Assembly (NCBI GenBank): GCA_947440715.1
Contig: CANETI010000110.1
Location: forward strand, 1-7,826
Length of the DNA: 7,826 bases
Direction: 5' to 3'
DNA from: Planctomycetota bacterium
GTDB taxonomy: Bacteria; Planctomycetota; UBA11346
Part shown: one piece after another, positions 1 to 5,774 of the stretch
How positions within the stretch are numbered: position 1 is the first letter of the stretch
Layout: each line of letters begins with the position of its first letter
Position numbers and translations under genes: made by a program
Notes under the pieces: model-generated
What the model was told of the DNA's origin: nothing
Database searches by the model: none
The model's input: the letters and a program-made list of their open reading frames with translations, nothing else

Positions 1-3000
1 TCCTCTCTATGGGTATTTTAAACAATTATTTGCTCAGGTTACCAATCCGCCAATCGATCCGATTCGCGAAGAATTGGTCATGTCGTTAACCCAGTATGTC
101 GGCGCTGCGCTTAATATTTTAGAACCAGGTCCTGAACATTGTCATATGTTAGAGCTAGATCAGCCGATTTTGCTCAACTTAGAATTAGAACAATTCCGCC
201 AAGCCGATATCCCTGGTTTCCGTGGAACCACCCTCAAAACCGTCTTCGACATTAAAGACGGCCCAGATGCATTAGAAAAACGTCTCAGCGAGTTATTCAC
301 CGAAGCTGAAAAAGCCGTCAAAGATGGCTTCACGGTTTTGGTGTTATCCGACCGTGGCGTCGATGCCAATCATGCTCCTATTCCCGCTTTACTCGCGGTA
401 TCGGCGATACACCACCATTTAATTCGCGTCGGCAAACGAACACAATGTTCGCTGATTGTGGAATCAGGTGAGCCGCGCGAAAACCATCATTTTGCCTTAT
501 TAGTTGGTTATGGCGCGACCGCCATTAATCCATACCTCGCATTCGATTCAATCAAAGACCTGGTCGATTCTGGTATCTTGCCACAACTCGACGGCAATGC
601 TGCCGCCGATGAAGAGCACGATGCGGTCTATCATTACACCAAGCGTTACATTAAAGCCATTGGTAAAGGCTTGCTGAAAATATTTTCGAAGATGGGTATT
701 TCCACCTTACAAAGTTATTGCTCGGCACAAGTTTTCGAAGCCCTTGGTTTATCTACCGCATTGGTAAATAAATATTTTACCGGCACACCCACGCGCATTG
801 AAGGCGCCGGTATTCAAGAACTTGCACGCGAAGTGTTGATGAAACACCGCGTTGCCTTTGCTCCGCTGATTGATCGCAACCGCGACTTAGATCGGGGCGG
901 CTTCTATCACTGGCGTCGTGAAGGTGAATACCACCTAATGAACCCAGAAGTCATCGCTTTATTACAACATTCCGTACGTGCTGGTGATCGCGCAACCTTT
1001 AGACGCTTCACCAAATTGATCGATGATCAATCTCGCGATTTATGCACCCTGCGTGGCTTGTTCAAATTTAAACCCGCCACGGCAATTCCTATCGCGGAAG
1101 TTGAATCCATCGAATCGTTGTTCAAACGTTTCTGTACTGGCGCTATGTCACTTGGTTCAATTTCGACTGAAGCGCATGAAACGTTAGCGATTGCCATGAA
1201 TCGCATCGGCGGTCGTTCTAATACGGGTGAAGGCGGCGAAGATGCCCGTCGTTTCACACCGGATGCCAATGGGGACAACCGTCGCTCAGCGATCAAACAA
1301 GTGGCTTCCGGACGCTTTGGCGTCACGCCGCACTACTTGATCAACGCGAGTGAAATTCAAATCAAAATGGCCCAGGGAGCCAAACCCGGTGAAGGCGGTC
1401 AATTACCTGGTCATAAAGTTTCTGAATATATTGGCTGGCTACGCAATAGTGTCCCAGGTGTAACACTCATCAGTCCACCACCCCATCACGATATTTATTC
1501 GATCGAAGATTTAGCCCAGCTGATTTACGATCTGAAAAATGTAAATCCTGCGGCCAATATTTCGGTGAAATTAGTAAGCGAAGTTGGCGTTGGCACCGTG
1601 GCTGCCGGCGTTGCGAAAGCACACGCGGATTTGGTCACCATCGCTGGCTGCGAAGGCGGCACCGGTGCATCACCCATGTCCTCCATTAAACACGCTGGCG
1701 TACCTTGGGAACTCGGCGTTGCTGAAACACATCAAACGCTGGTACTCAACGATCTGCGTGGCCGCATTAAAGTGCAAACCGATGGTTTACTGCGCACCGG
1801 ACGCGACGTCGTTATCGCGGCAATGCTCGGAGCCGAAGAATTCGGTTTCGCGACGGTCGGCTTAGTCACCATCGGCTGTATCATGATGCGTAAGTGTCAC
1901 CTTGATACCTGCCCAGTTGGTATTGCGACGCAAAACGAAACGCTGCGGAAAAAATTCAACGGTCAACCAGAACACGTCGTCAATTTCTTCACCTTCGTGG
2001 CCGAAGAAGTACGCGAAATCATGGCGCAATTGGGTGTGCGTTCACTTGATGACTTAGTTGGACACACCGAACATTTGGAAATGAACGATGCGATCAAACA
2101 TTGGAAATCAAAAGGACTCGATTATTCTAAAATATTAGCAAAGCCCACCGCCAGCCCTGAAGTGGCCACACGTTGCATTGCAAAACAAGACCATGGAATT
2201 GAAAAGATTCTGGATCGTAAATTAATTGAATTGGCCAGACCAGCCCTCGAATCCAAGCAGAAAGTCAATATCAACTTGCCGATTCGCAATTCTAACCGCA
2301 CCGCATGTACCATGTTATCGGGTGAAGTTGCAAAACGTCATGGCAAAGAAGGATTACCACCAGGCACGATTAATATCACTTTAACGGGTGTTGCTGGCCA
2401 AAGCCTGGGTGCGTTCTTAGCCGAAGGCATCAACGTTACCTTAATCGGCGACGGTAACGACTATGTCGGCAAAGGCATGTCCGGTGGTCGCATCGTTATC
2501 CATCCAGAAACAAAAGCGACTTATGCCTGGAATGAAAACAGCATCGTTGGCAATACGGTCATCTACGGCGCCACTGGCGGCGAGGTCTTTTTAGCGGGTA
2601 TGGCTGGTGAACGTTTCGGTGTACGTAATTCCGGCTGTAAAGCGGTCGTCGAAGGCGTCGGCGACCACGGCTGTGAATATATGACTGGCGGCATTGTCGT
2701 AGTTCTGGGTAAAACTGGCCGTAATTTCGCCGCCGGTATGTCGGGTGGATTTGCCTACGTCTTAGACGAAGACCGCAAATTCCAACGACGCTGTAATCAA
2801 GGCATGGTCGACTTGGAGCAAATCGTCGACAGCGAAGAAATTGCCTCGTTAAAGGCTTTAATTCAGAAACATCTGGATCTCACCGGATCACCAACGGCCA
2901 AAAAACTGCTTGGTGACTGGGAACAAGCGCGGAAGAAATTCGTCAAAGTATTCCCGCATGAATATCGCCGTGTCTTGTTGGAGCGTGAAGCTAAAACAAA

Positions 3001-3034
3001 AAATAATGGCAGTCCAAAACCGGTGAAGGCATGA
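1..3034 (+). CDS. gltB: Glutamate synthase (NADPH) large subunit GltB, C-terminal part (5' end outside window)
   Basis: This is the large (alpha) subunit of glutamate synthase, which makes two glutamates from glutamine and 2-oxoglutarate with electrons relayed by GltD; it is cytoplasmic. The frame is open to the left edge (first full codon at base 2, reading PLYGYFKQLF), so 1010 residues are visible. The E. coli protein has about 1,490-1,520, so the N-terminal glutaminase domain with its catalytic Cys is missing here. Visible parts in order are the central domain (about bases 2-1050), the FMN-binding synthase domain (about 1060-2170; motifs GAMSLGSIS, GEGGED, AKPGEGGQLPG, ISPPPHHDIYS, GCEGGTGASP) and the C-terminal GXGXG beta-helix domain (about 2200-2940; GDGNDYVGKGMSGG, GATGGE, GMSGGFAYV). 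The 3Fe-4S ligands Cys-x5-Cys-x4-Cys lie at codons 1877, 1895 and 1910. No frameshift is seen. gltD follows on the same strand. The TTG at 74 is an internal codon, not a start. Confidence 0.97.
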   Translation, partial: PLYGYFKQLFAQVTNPPIDPIREELVMSLTQYVGAALNILEPGPEHCHMLELDQPILLNLELEQFRQADIPGFRGTTLKTVFDIKDGPDALEKRLSELFTEAEKAVKDGFTVLVLSDRGVDANHAPIPALLAVSAIHHHLIRVGKRTQCSLIVESGEPRENHHFALLVGYGATAINPYLAFDSIKDLVDSGILPQLDGNAAADEEHDAVYHYTKRYIKAIGKGLLKIFSKMGISTLQSYCSAQVFEALGLSTALVNKYFTGTPTRIEGAGIQELAREVLMKHRVAFAPLIDRNRDLDRGGFYHWRREGEYHLMNPEVIALLQHSVRAGDRATFRRFTKLIDDQSRDLCTLRGLFKFKPATAIPIAEVESIESLFKRFCTGAMSLGSISTEAHETLAIAMNRIGGRSNTGEGGEDARRFTPDANGDNRRSAIKQVASGRFGVTPHYLINASEIQIKMAQGAKPGEGGQLPGHKVSEYIGWLRNSVPGVTLISPPPHHDIYSIEDLAQLIYDLKNVNPAANISVKLVSEVGVGTVAAGVAKAHADLVTIAGCEGGTGASPMSSIKHAGVPWELGVAETHQTLVLNDLRGRIKVQTDGLLRTGRDVVIAAMLGAEEFGFATVGLVTIGCIMMRKCHLDTCPVGIATQNETLRKKFNGQPEHVVNFFTFVAEEVREIMAQLGVRSLDDLVGHTEHLEMNDAIKHWKSKGLDYSKILAKPTASPEVATRCIAKQDHGIEKILDRKLIELARPALESKQKVNINLPIRNSNRTACTMLSGEVAKRHGKEGLPPGTINITLTGVAGQSLGAFLAEGINVTLIGDGNDYVGKGMSGGRIVIHPETKATYAWNENSIVGNTVIYGATGGEVFLAGMAGERFGVRNSGCKAVVEGVGDHGCEYMTGGIVVVLGKTGRNFAAGMSGGFAYVLDEDRKFQRRCNQGMVDLEQIVDSEEIASLKALIQKHLDLTGSPTAKKLLGDWEQARKKFVKVFPHEYRRVLLEREAKTKNNGSPKPVKA

Positions 3035-3059
3035 GCCTCACCACTTTACCGCAAACCAT

Positions 3060-3089
3060 ACGAAAGATCCAGGCAGTTGAATCTTTCGT
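3060..3089 (+). other. Hairpin between gltB and gltD
   Basis: A perfect 9-bp inverted repeat lies in the 96-base gltB-gltD gap: ACGAAAGAT at 3060-3068 pairs with ATCTTTCGT at 3081-3089 across a 12-base loop. No T-run follows, so it is not a standard intrinsic terminator. By inference it may stabilise the upstream mRNA end, or set the ratio of the two subunits. Confidence 0.5.
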
Positions 3090-3117
3090 CTCTAAATCAA
3101 AATAACGAATAAAGCAT

Positions 3118-3123
3118 AAAGGA
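3118..3123 (+). promoter_or_regulatory. Ribosome binding site of gltD
   Basis: AAAGGA lies 7 bases before the ATG at 3131, in an A-rich leader. This is a good Shine-Dalgarno match and supports the chosen gltD start. It also shows that gltD has its own initiation signal and does not depend on overlap with gltB. Confidence 0.7.
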
Positions 3124-3130
3124 TAATACA

Positions 3131-4612
3131 ATGGGCGATCCCCGCGGATTTATGAAACATGACCGTCAGGCACCAGAATATTTGCCTGCGGAGCAACGTT
3201 TGCTCAATCACGAAGAACACATCGAAGAACTCAGTGATGAGCAAGTCAAAATACAGGCCAGTCGTTGCATGGATTGCGGCGTGCCGTTCTGCATGACCGG
3301 CTGTCCACTCGGCAATATTATTCCGGAATGGAATGATCAGATCTTTAAAGGTCGCTGGCAGGAAGCCCTGGCCACTTTGCATGCCACAAATAATTTTCCT
3401 GAATTCACGGGTCGTGTCTGTCCAGCACCTTGCGAAAATTCGTGTGTGCTCGGCATCAATGAACCGCCCGTGACGATTAAATTACATGAAGTCTCGATTG
3501 TCGACAAAGGTTTCACGATGGGCTGGATTAAGCCCGAGCCGCCAAAATTTCGCAGCGGCAAAAAGGTTGCTGTTATTGGTGGCGGTCCAGCTGGTTTGGC
3601 TTGTGCGCAACAACTCAATCGCGCAGGGCATTTAGTAACCGTATTTGAAAAGAATGATCGCGCTGGTGGTTTGCTGATGTACGGCATCCCCCACTACAAA
3701 TTACGCAAAGAAAAAGTCCAACGCCGCATTGATCTCCTGGCCGCCGAAGGCATCGAATTCCGCTATAACACCACCGTCGGTGAAACGATTCCCTGGGAAC
3801 AAGTCAAAGGTGCCTACGACGCCGTGGTAATTTCCACTGGCGCGGAATTACCGCGTGATCTGCCCGTTCCTGGGCGCGAATTAAACGGCGTGCATTATGC
3901 CATGGAGTTCCTGCCGCAATCCAACCGCTCCAATTGGGGTGATGCGGAAATTGCGGCACTGCATGCCAAAAAGCAAAAAATTTGGGCCAAGGACAAAAAA
4001 GTTATCGTTATTGGTGGCGGCGATACCGGCAGCGACTGCATCGGCACGTCGTTGCGCCAGGGTGCCAGTTCGGTCATTAATTTTGAATTAATGCCATGTC
4101 CACCTGATGAACGCACGGCAGGCAATCCTTGGCCACAATGGGCGCGTATTCGTCGCATTTCATCATCGGTCGATGAAATGACGACGACGGGCGGTGATGT
4201 GCACTATTCACTCGCCACCAAGAATTTTACCGGCAAAGATGGTAAAGTCACCGGCCTCACCACGGTTGTTCTCGACTGGTCATCGGGCAAACCGGTGGAA
4301 AAACCGGGTAGTGAAAAACAATGGGACTGTGATTTGGTGTTGTTGGCGATGGGCTTCCTTGGGCCGCGTAAGCTCGGCCTATTAGAACAACTCGGCTGCA
4401 CGTTAGATCAACGCGGGAATATTCAAACCGATGCGAATACTCGTATGTCGAGTATCCCAGGTGTTTTCGCCGCTGGCGATGCGCGGCGTGGACAATCATT
4501 AATCGTATGGGCAATTGCTGAAGGACGCGAAGTTGCGCGTTGTGTGGATACTTTCCTAACGAAACAGGATTCGTTGTTGCCTGCGGTAAGAATCGAAGCC
4601 TTCGCGTATTGA
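3131..4612 (+). CDS. gltD: Glutamate synthase (NADPH) small subunit GltD
   Basis: This is the small (beta) subunit of glutamate synthase. It oxidises NADPH on FAD and passes electrons through 4Fe-4S clusters to GltB. It has 493 residues, slightly longer than the usual 470-490. The N-terminal Fe-S region has Cys46-x2-Cys49-x4-Cys54-x3-Cys58, then Cys97, Cys101 and Cys105 in CPAPCENSC. The FAD dinucleotide fold is GGGPAG (150-155), the NADPH fold is GGGDTG (295-300), and the second FAD motif runs from GVFAAGD (444-450) through RRGQSLIVWAIAEGR. The start has a good RBS, and the N-terminus MGDPRGF matches the family's MGxPxGF pattern. It lies 96 bases after gltB and is probably in the same operon. 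The last residues (about 485-493, AVRIEAFAY) look like an extension beyond the usual end, and their DNA holds a small palindrome (CGAAGCCTTCG, 4594-4604) like those that follow the gene. Confidence 0.97.
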   Translation: MGDPRGFMKHDRQAPEYLPAEQRLLNHEEHIEELSDEQVKIQASRCMDCGVPFCMTGCPLGNIIPEWNDQIFKGRWQEALATLHATNNFPEFTGRVCPAPCENSCVLGINEPPVTIKLHEVSIVDKGFTMGWIKPEPPKFRSGKKVAVIGGGPAGLACAQQLNRAGHLVTVFEKNDRAGGLLMYGIPHYKLRKEKVQRRIDLLAAEGIEFRYNTTVGETIPWEQVKGAYDAVVISTGAELPRDLPVPGRELNGVHYAMEFLPQSNRSNWGDAEIAALHAKKQKIWAKDKKVIVIGGGDTGSDCIGTSLRQGASSVINFELMPCPPDERTAGNPWPQWARIRRISSSVDEMTTTGGDVHYSLATKNFTGKDGKVTGLTTVVLDWSSGKPVEKPGSEKQWDCDLVLLAMGFLGPRKLGLLEQLGCTLDQRGNIQTDANTRMSSIPGVFAAGDARRGQSLIVWAIAEGREVARCVDTFLTKQDSLLPAVRIEAFAY

Positions 4613-4617
4613 TTTTG

Positions 4618-4650
4618 GTTGAGGGGCTACGGCCCCCCAACTTAGTTTTT
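4618..4650 (+). terminator. Probable gltBD terminator: TACG-tetraloop hairpin with trailing T-run
   Basis: The hairpin at 4618-4641 starts 5 bases after the gltD stop. Its arms 4618-4627 and 4632-4641 form 9 pairs with one A/C mismatch (4622/4637), around a TACG loop closed by C-G. This is the very stable UNCG type of RNA tetraloop. TTTTT follows at 4646-4650, four bases after the stem, so the spacing is looser than in a classical intrinsic terminator. Position and strength make termination of gltBD plausible; this is inferred. Confidence 0.45.
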
Positions 4651-4674
4651 GTTGAGGGGCTACGGCCCCCCAAC
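4618..4674. repeat. Tandem pair of identical 24-bp palindromic units
   Basis: Two identical 24-base copies lie at 4618-4641 and 4651-4674, a 33-base period with 9 bases between them. Each is itself a hairpin with core GGGGCTACGGCCCC. T-rich bases precede both copies (4613-4616 and 4646-4650), so the repeated unit may include that flank. Perfect identity suggests recent duplication, or a repeat family kept uniform in this genome. The unit resembles REP-type intergenic palindromes in size and form, but I do not recognise a named family. Confidence 0.8.
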
Positions 4675-4677
4675 AAC

Positions 4678-4704
4678 GCGCCTTCGGCGCTGCCCCCCTT
4701 GGGC
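4678..4704. repeat. Two small hairpins inside the palindrome cluster
   Basis: GCGCCTTCGGCGC at 4678-4690 is a perfect 5-bp stem around TTC. GCCC (4692-4695) can pair with GGGC (4701-4704) around a five-base loop. They fill the space between the tandem 24-mers and the three-hairpin element, leaving only about 12 bases (4705-4716) without an obvious partner. Confidence 0.5.
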
Positions 4705-4716
4705 TTGGCGACGCTC

Positions 4717-4784
4717 ATCCCCCCTTAACTTCGCTTTGCGAAGTATCCGGCTTTGCCGGATAGCCGCTTTGCGGCTGGGGGGAT
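4717..4784. repeat. Three abutting TTT-loop hairpins closed by an outer stem (cloverleaf-like, 68 bases)
   Basis: ATCCCCCC (4717-4724) is the exact complement of GGGGGGAT (4777-4784), giving an 8-bp outer stem. Inside, after TTA (4725-4727), three perfect hairpins follow with no spacer: 4728-4744 (7 bp, ACTTCGC-TTT-GCGAAGT), 4745-4761 (7 bp, ATCCGGC-TTT-GCCGGAT) and 4762-4776 (6 bp, AGCCGC-TTT-GCGGCT). All loops are TTT closed by GC...GC. The arms differ in sequence while sharing the loop and its closing pairs, so this is not simple duplication. It could act as RNA (3' end of gltBD mRNA or a small RNA) or as DNA (cruciform, protein site, palindromic mobile repeat). Pairing was read by eye and is exact; function is unknown. 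Confidence 0.75.
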
Positions 4785-4963
4785 TTGCTTTGGTTTATTT
4801 ACCGCGCTTTGGACGCGGACGATCTCGCATTACTTTTCGTGCGTCATTTTTATCTTCATTGGCGTCGTGGGGGTAGTCTTTTCTTCTTCTCGCGTGAGAC
4901 GCGGGGTTCGGGTTTGTTGTCTTGGGGTTGGTACTGATGACGGGGGCTTTTACGCTCGCGATT
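4785..4963. other. Spacer before the methyltransferase gene, no confident gene
   Basis: No promoter or plus-strand gene can be supported here. A weaker palindrome, CCGCG (4802-4806) with CGCGG (4814-4818) around CTTTGGA, resembles the hairpins to its left. On the minus strand a frame ending with TAA at 4797-4795 encodes a highly charged tail (ends RDRPRPKRGK) that looks like a protein C-terminus. Its upstream part would lie opposite the methyltransferase start, so it is at most a gene remnant. Confidence 0.4.
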
Positions 4964-5680
4964 ATGAAAAACTTACGTTTACGTTTTAGTTTGCTCTGCT
5001 TATTAATGGCATTGATAGCATTCGGTCCGTTGGGATTTTCTGCAGATGCCCTACCCACCGTGACTGATGGACCCAAAAGTCGGGATGGAATCGGTAAATA
5101 TTTTATGGGGCGGGAAATTGCGCATGTGATGGGGCATCAAGCCGCAGCATGGCTGGAGCGACCAGAGCGAGATAAGGAAGAGGAACCGACGAAGCTTATT
5201 CAGACTTTGGAACTTAAACCGACGGATGTGGTTGCGGATATTGGATGCGGGACTGGTTTTCACTGCTTTCGCATGGCACCTTCCGTTAAATCCGTTTTGG
5301 GTGTGGATATTCAACAAGAAATGCTCGACCTAATGATGGGTAAGGCCAAGCAACTCAATATCATCAATGTGAAGCCAATACTCGGCACTATTAGCGATCC
5401 AAAACTACCTGCGGGCGGTGTTGATTTAGTCTTAATGGTCGACGTCTATCATGAATTTGATCATCCGGTTGAAATGCTTTCCGCAATTTTAGCTTCATTA
5501 TCGCCAACTGGACGCGTGGCTTTGGTCGAATTTCGCGGCGAAGATCCCAATGTCCCAATTAAACCGTTACATAAAATGACCGAATACCAAGCTCGGCGCG
5601 AGTTTGAAAGTATTGGTTTTAAATGGGATCGCACGGTATCCACTTTACCATGGCAGCATTTGATTTTCTTTAAGCGATAA
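4964..5680 (+). CDS. Exported class I SAM-dependent methyltransferase
   Basis: Predicted class I (Rossmann-fold) methyltransferase of 238 residues; substrate unknown. Motif I is DIGCGTG (residues 92-98), the acidic residue that would hold the SAM ribose is D115 in VLGVDIQ, and the next strand is VDLVLMVDVYHEFDHP (153-168). The N-terminus is a typical signal peptide: basic MKNLRLR, a hydrophobic stretch to about residue 25, and candidate cleavage after A27 or A29 (FSADA). YFMGREIAHVMGHQAAAWL (46-64), just before the fold, recalls a group of secreted methyltransferases known mainly from environmental bacteria. The ATG at 4964 is chosen because it gives this signal peptide. Its RBS is poor, and the in-frame ATG at 4937 or TTG at 4922 would add 9 or 14 residues in front. 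It stands alone on the plus strand, convergent with the kinase gene. A lipid, a quinone-like compound or a metal could be the substrate, but nothing in the sequence decides this. Confidence 0.85.
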   Translation: MKNLRLRFSLLCLLMALIAFGPLGFSADALPTVTDGPKSRDGIGKYFMGREIAHVMGHQAAAWLERPERDKEEEPTKLIQTLELKPTDVVADIGCGTGFHCFRMAPSVKSVLGVDIQQEMLDLMMGKAKQLNIINVKPILGTISDPKLPAGGVDLVLMVDVYHEFDHPVEMLSAILASLSPTGRVALVEFRGEDPNVPIKPLHKMTEYQARREFESIGFKWDRTVSTLPWQHLIFFKR

Positions 5681-5740
5681 CTTAATATTGCCGTTCCTAT
5701 TTTACGAAGATGATCCTCGACTCGCTTCAGGCTAATCTAT

Positions 5741-5758
5741 GCGCAAAATACTTTGCGC
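5741..5758. terminator. Hairpin between convergent genes, possible bidirectional terminator
   Basis: GCGCAAA pairs with TTTGCGC in a 7-bp stem with loop ATAC, in the 94-base gap between the 3' ends of the methyltransferase and kinase genes. Neither side has a clean T-run, so termination is suggested mainly by position. Confidence 0.35.
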
Positions 5759-5774
5759 CGATGTTATTTCTGAG

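Noticed and set aside
1027..1326. Minus-strand frame inside gltB
   Set aside because: It is a shadow of the FMN domain of GltB, with biased composition and no RBS or motif.
3035..3130. Riboswitch in the gltB-gltD gap
   Set aside because: Only one simple stem is present. No multi-helix aptamer pattern or glutamine-riboswitch motif is visible.
4618..4674. CRISPR-like repeat pair
   Set aside because: There are only two copies, 9 bases apart, and each copy is a strong palindrome. No spacers of usual length and no cas genes are present.
4257..4718. 153-residue minus-strand frame across the gltD end
   Set aside because: It is antisense to conserved gltD coding sequence and to the palindromes. 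It shows no domain, and GltD is certain in this region.
4540..4728. Small plus-strand frame with a repeated EGLRPPN peptide
   Set aside because: The peptide repeat arises only because the 24-bp hairpin unit recurs at a 33-base period, a multiple of three. The frame overlaps gltD, and the sequence is explained by palindromes.
4717..4784. tRNA or tRNA-like gene
   Set aside because: Size and topology are reminiscent, but all three loops are TTT, and there is no 7-base anticodon loop, no T-loop GTTCRA motif and no usual spacers.
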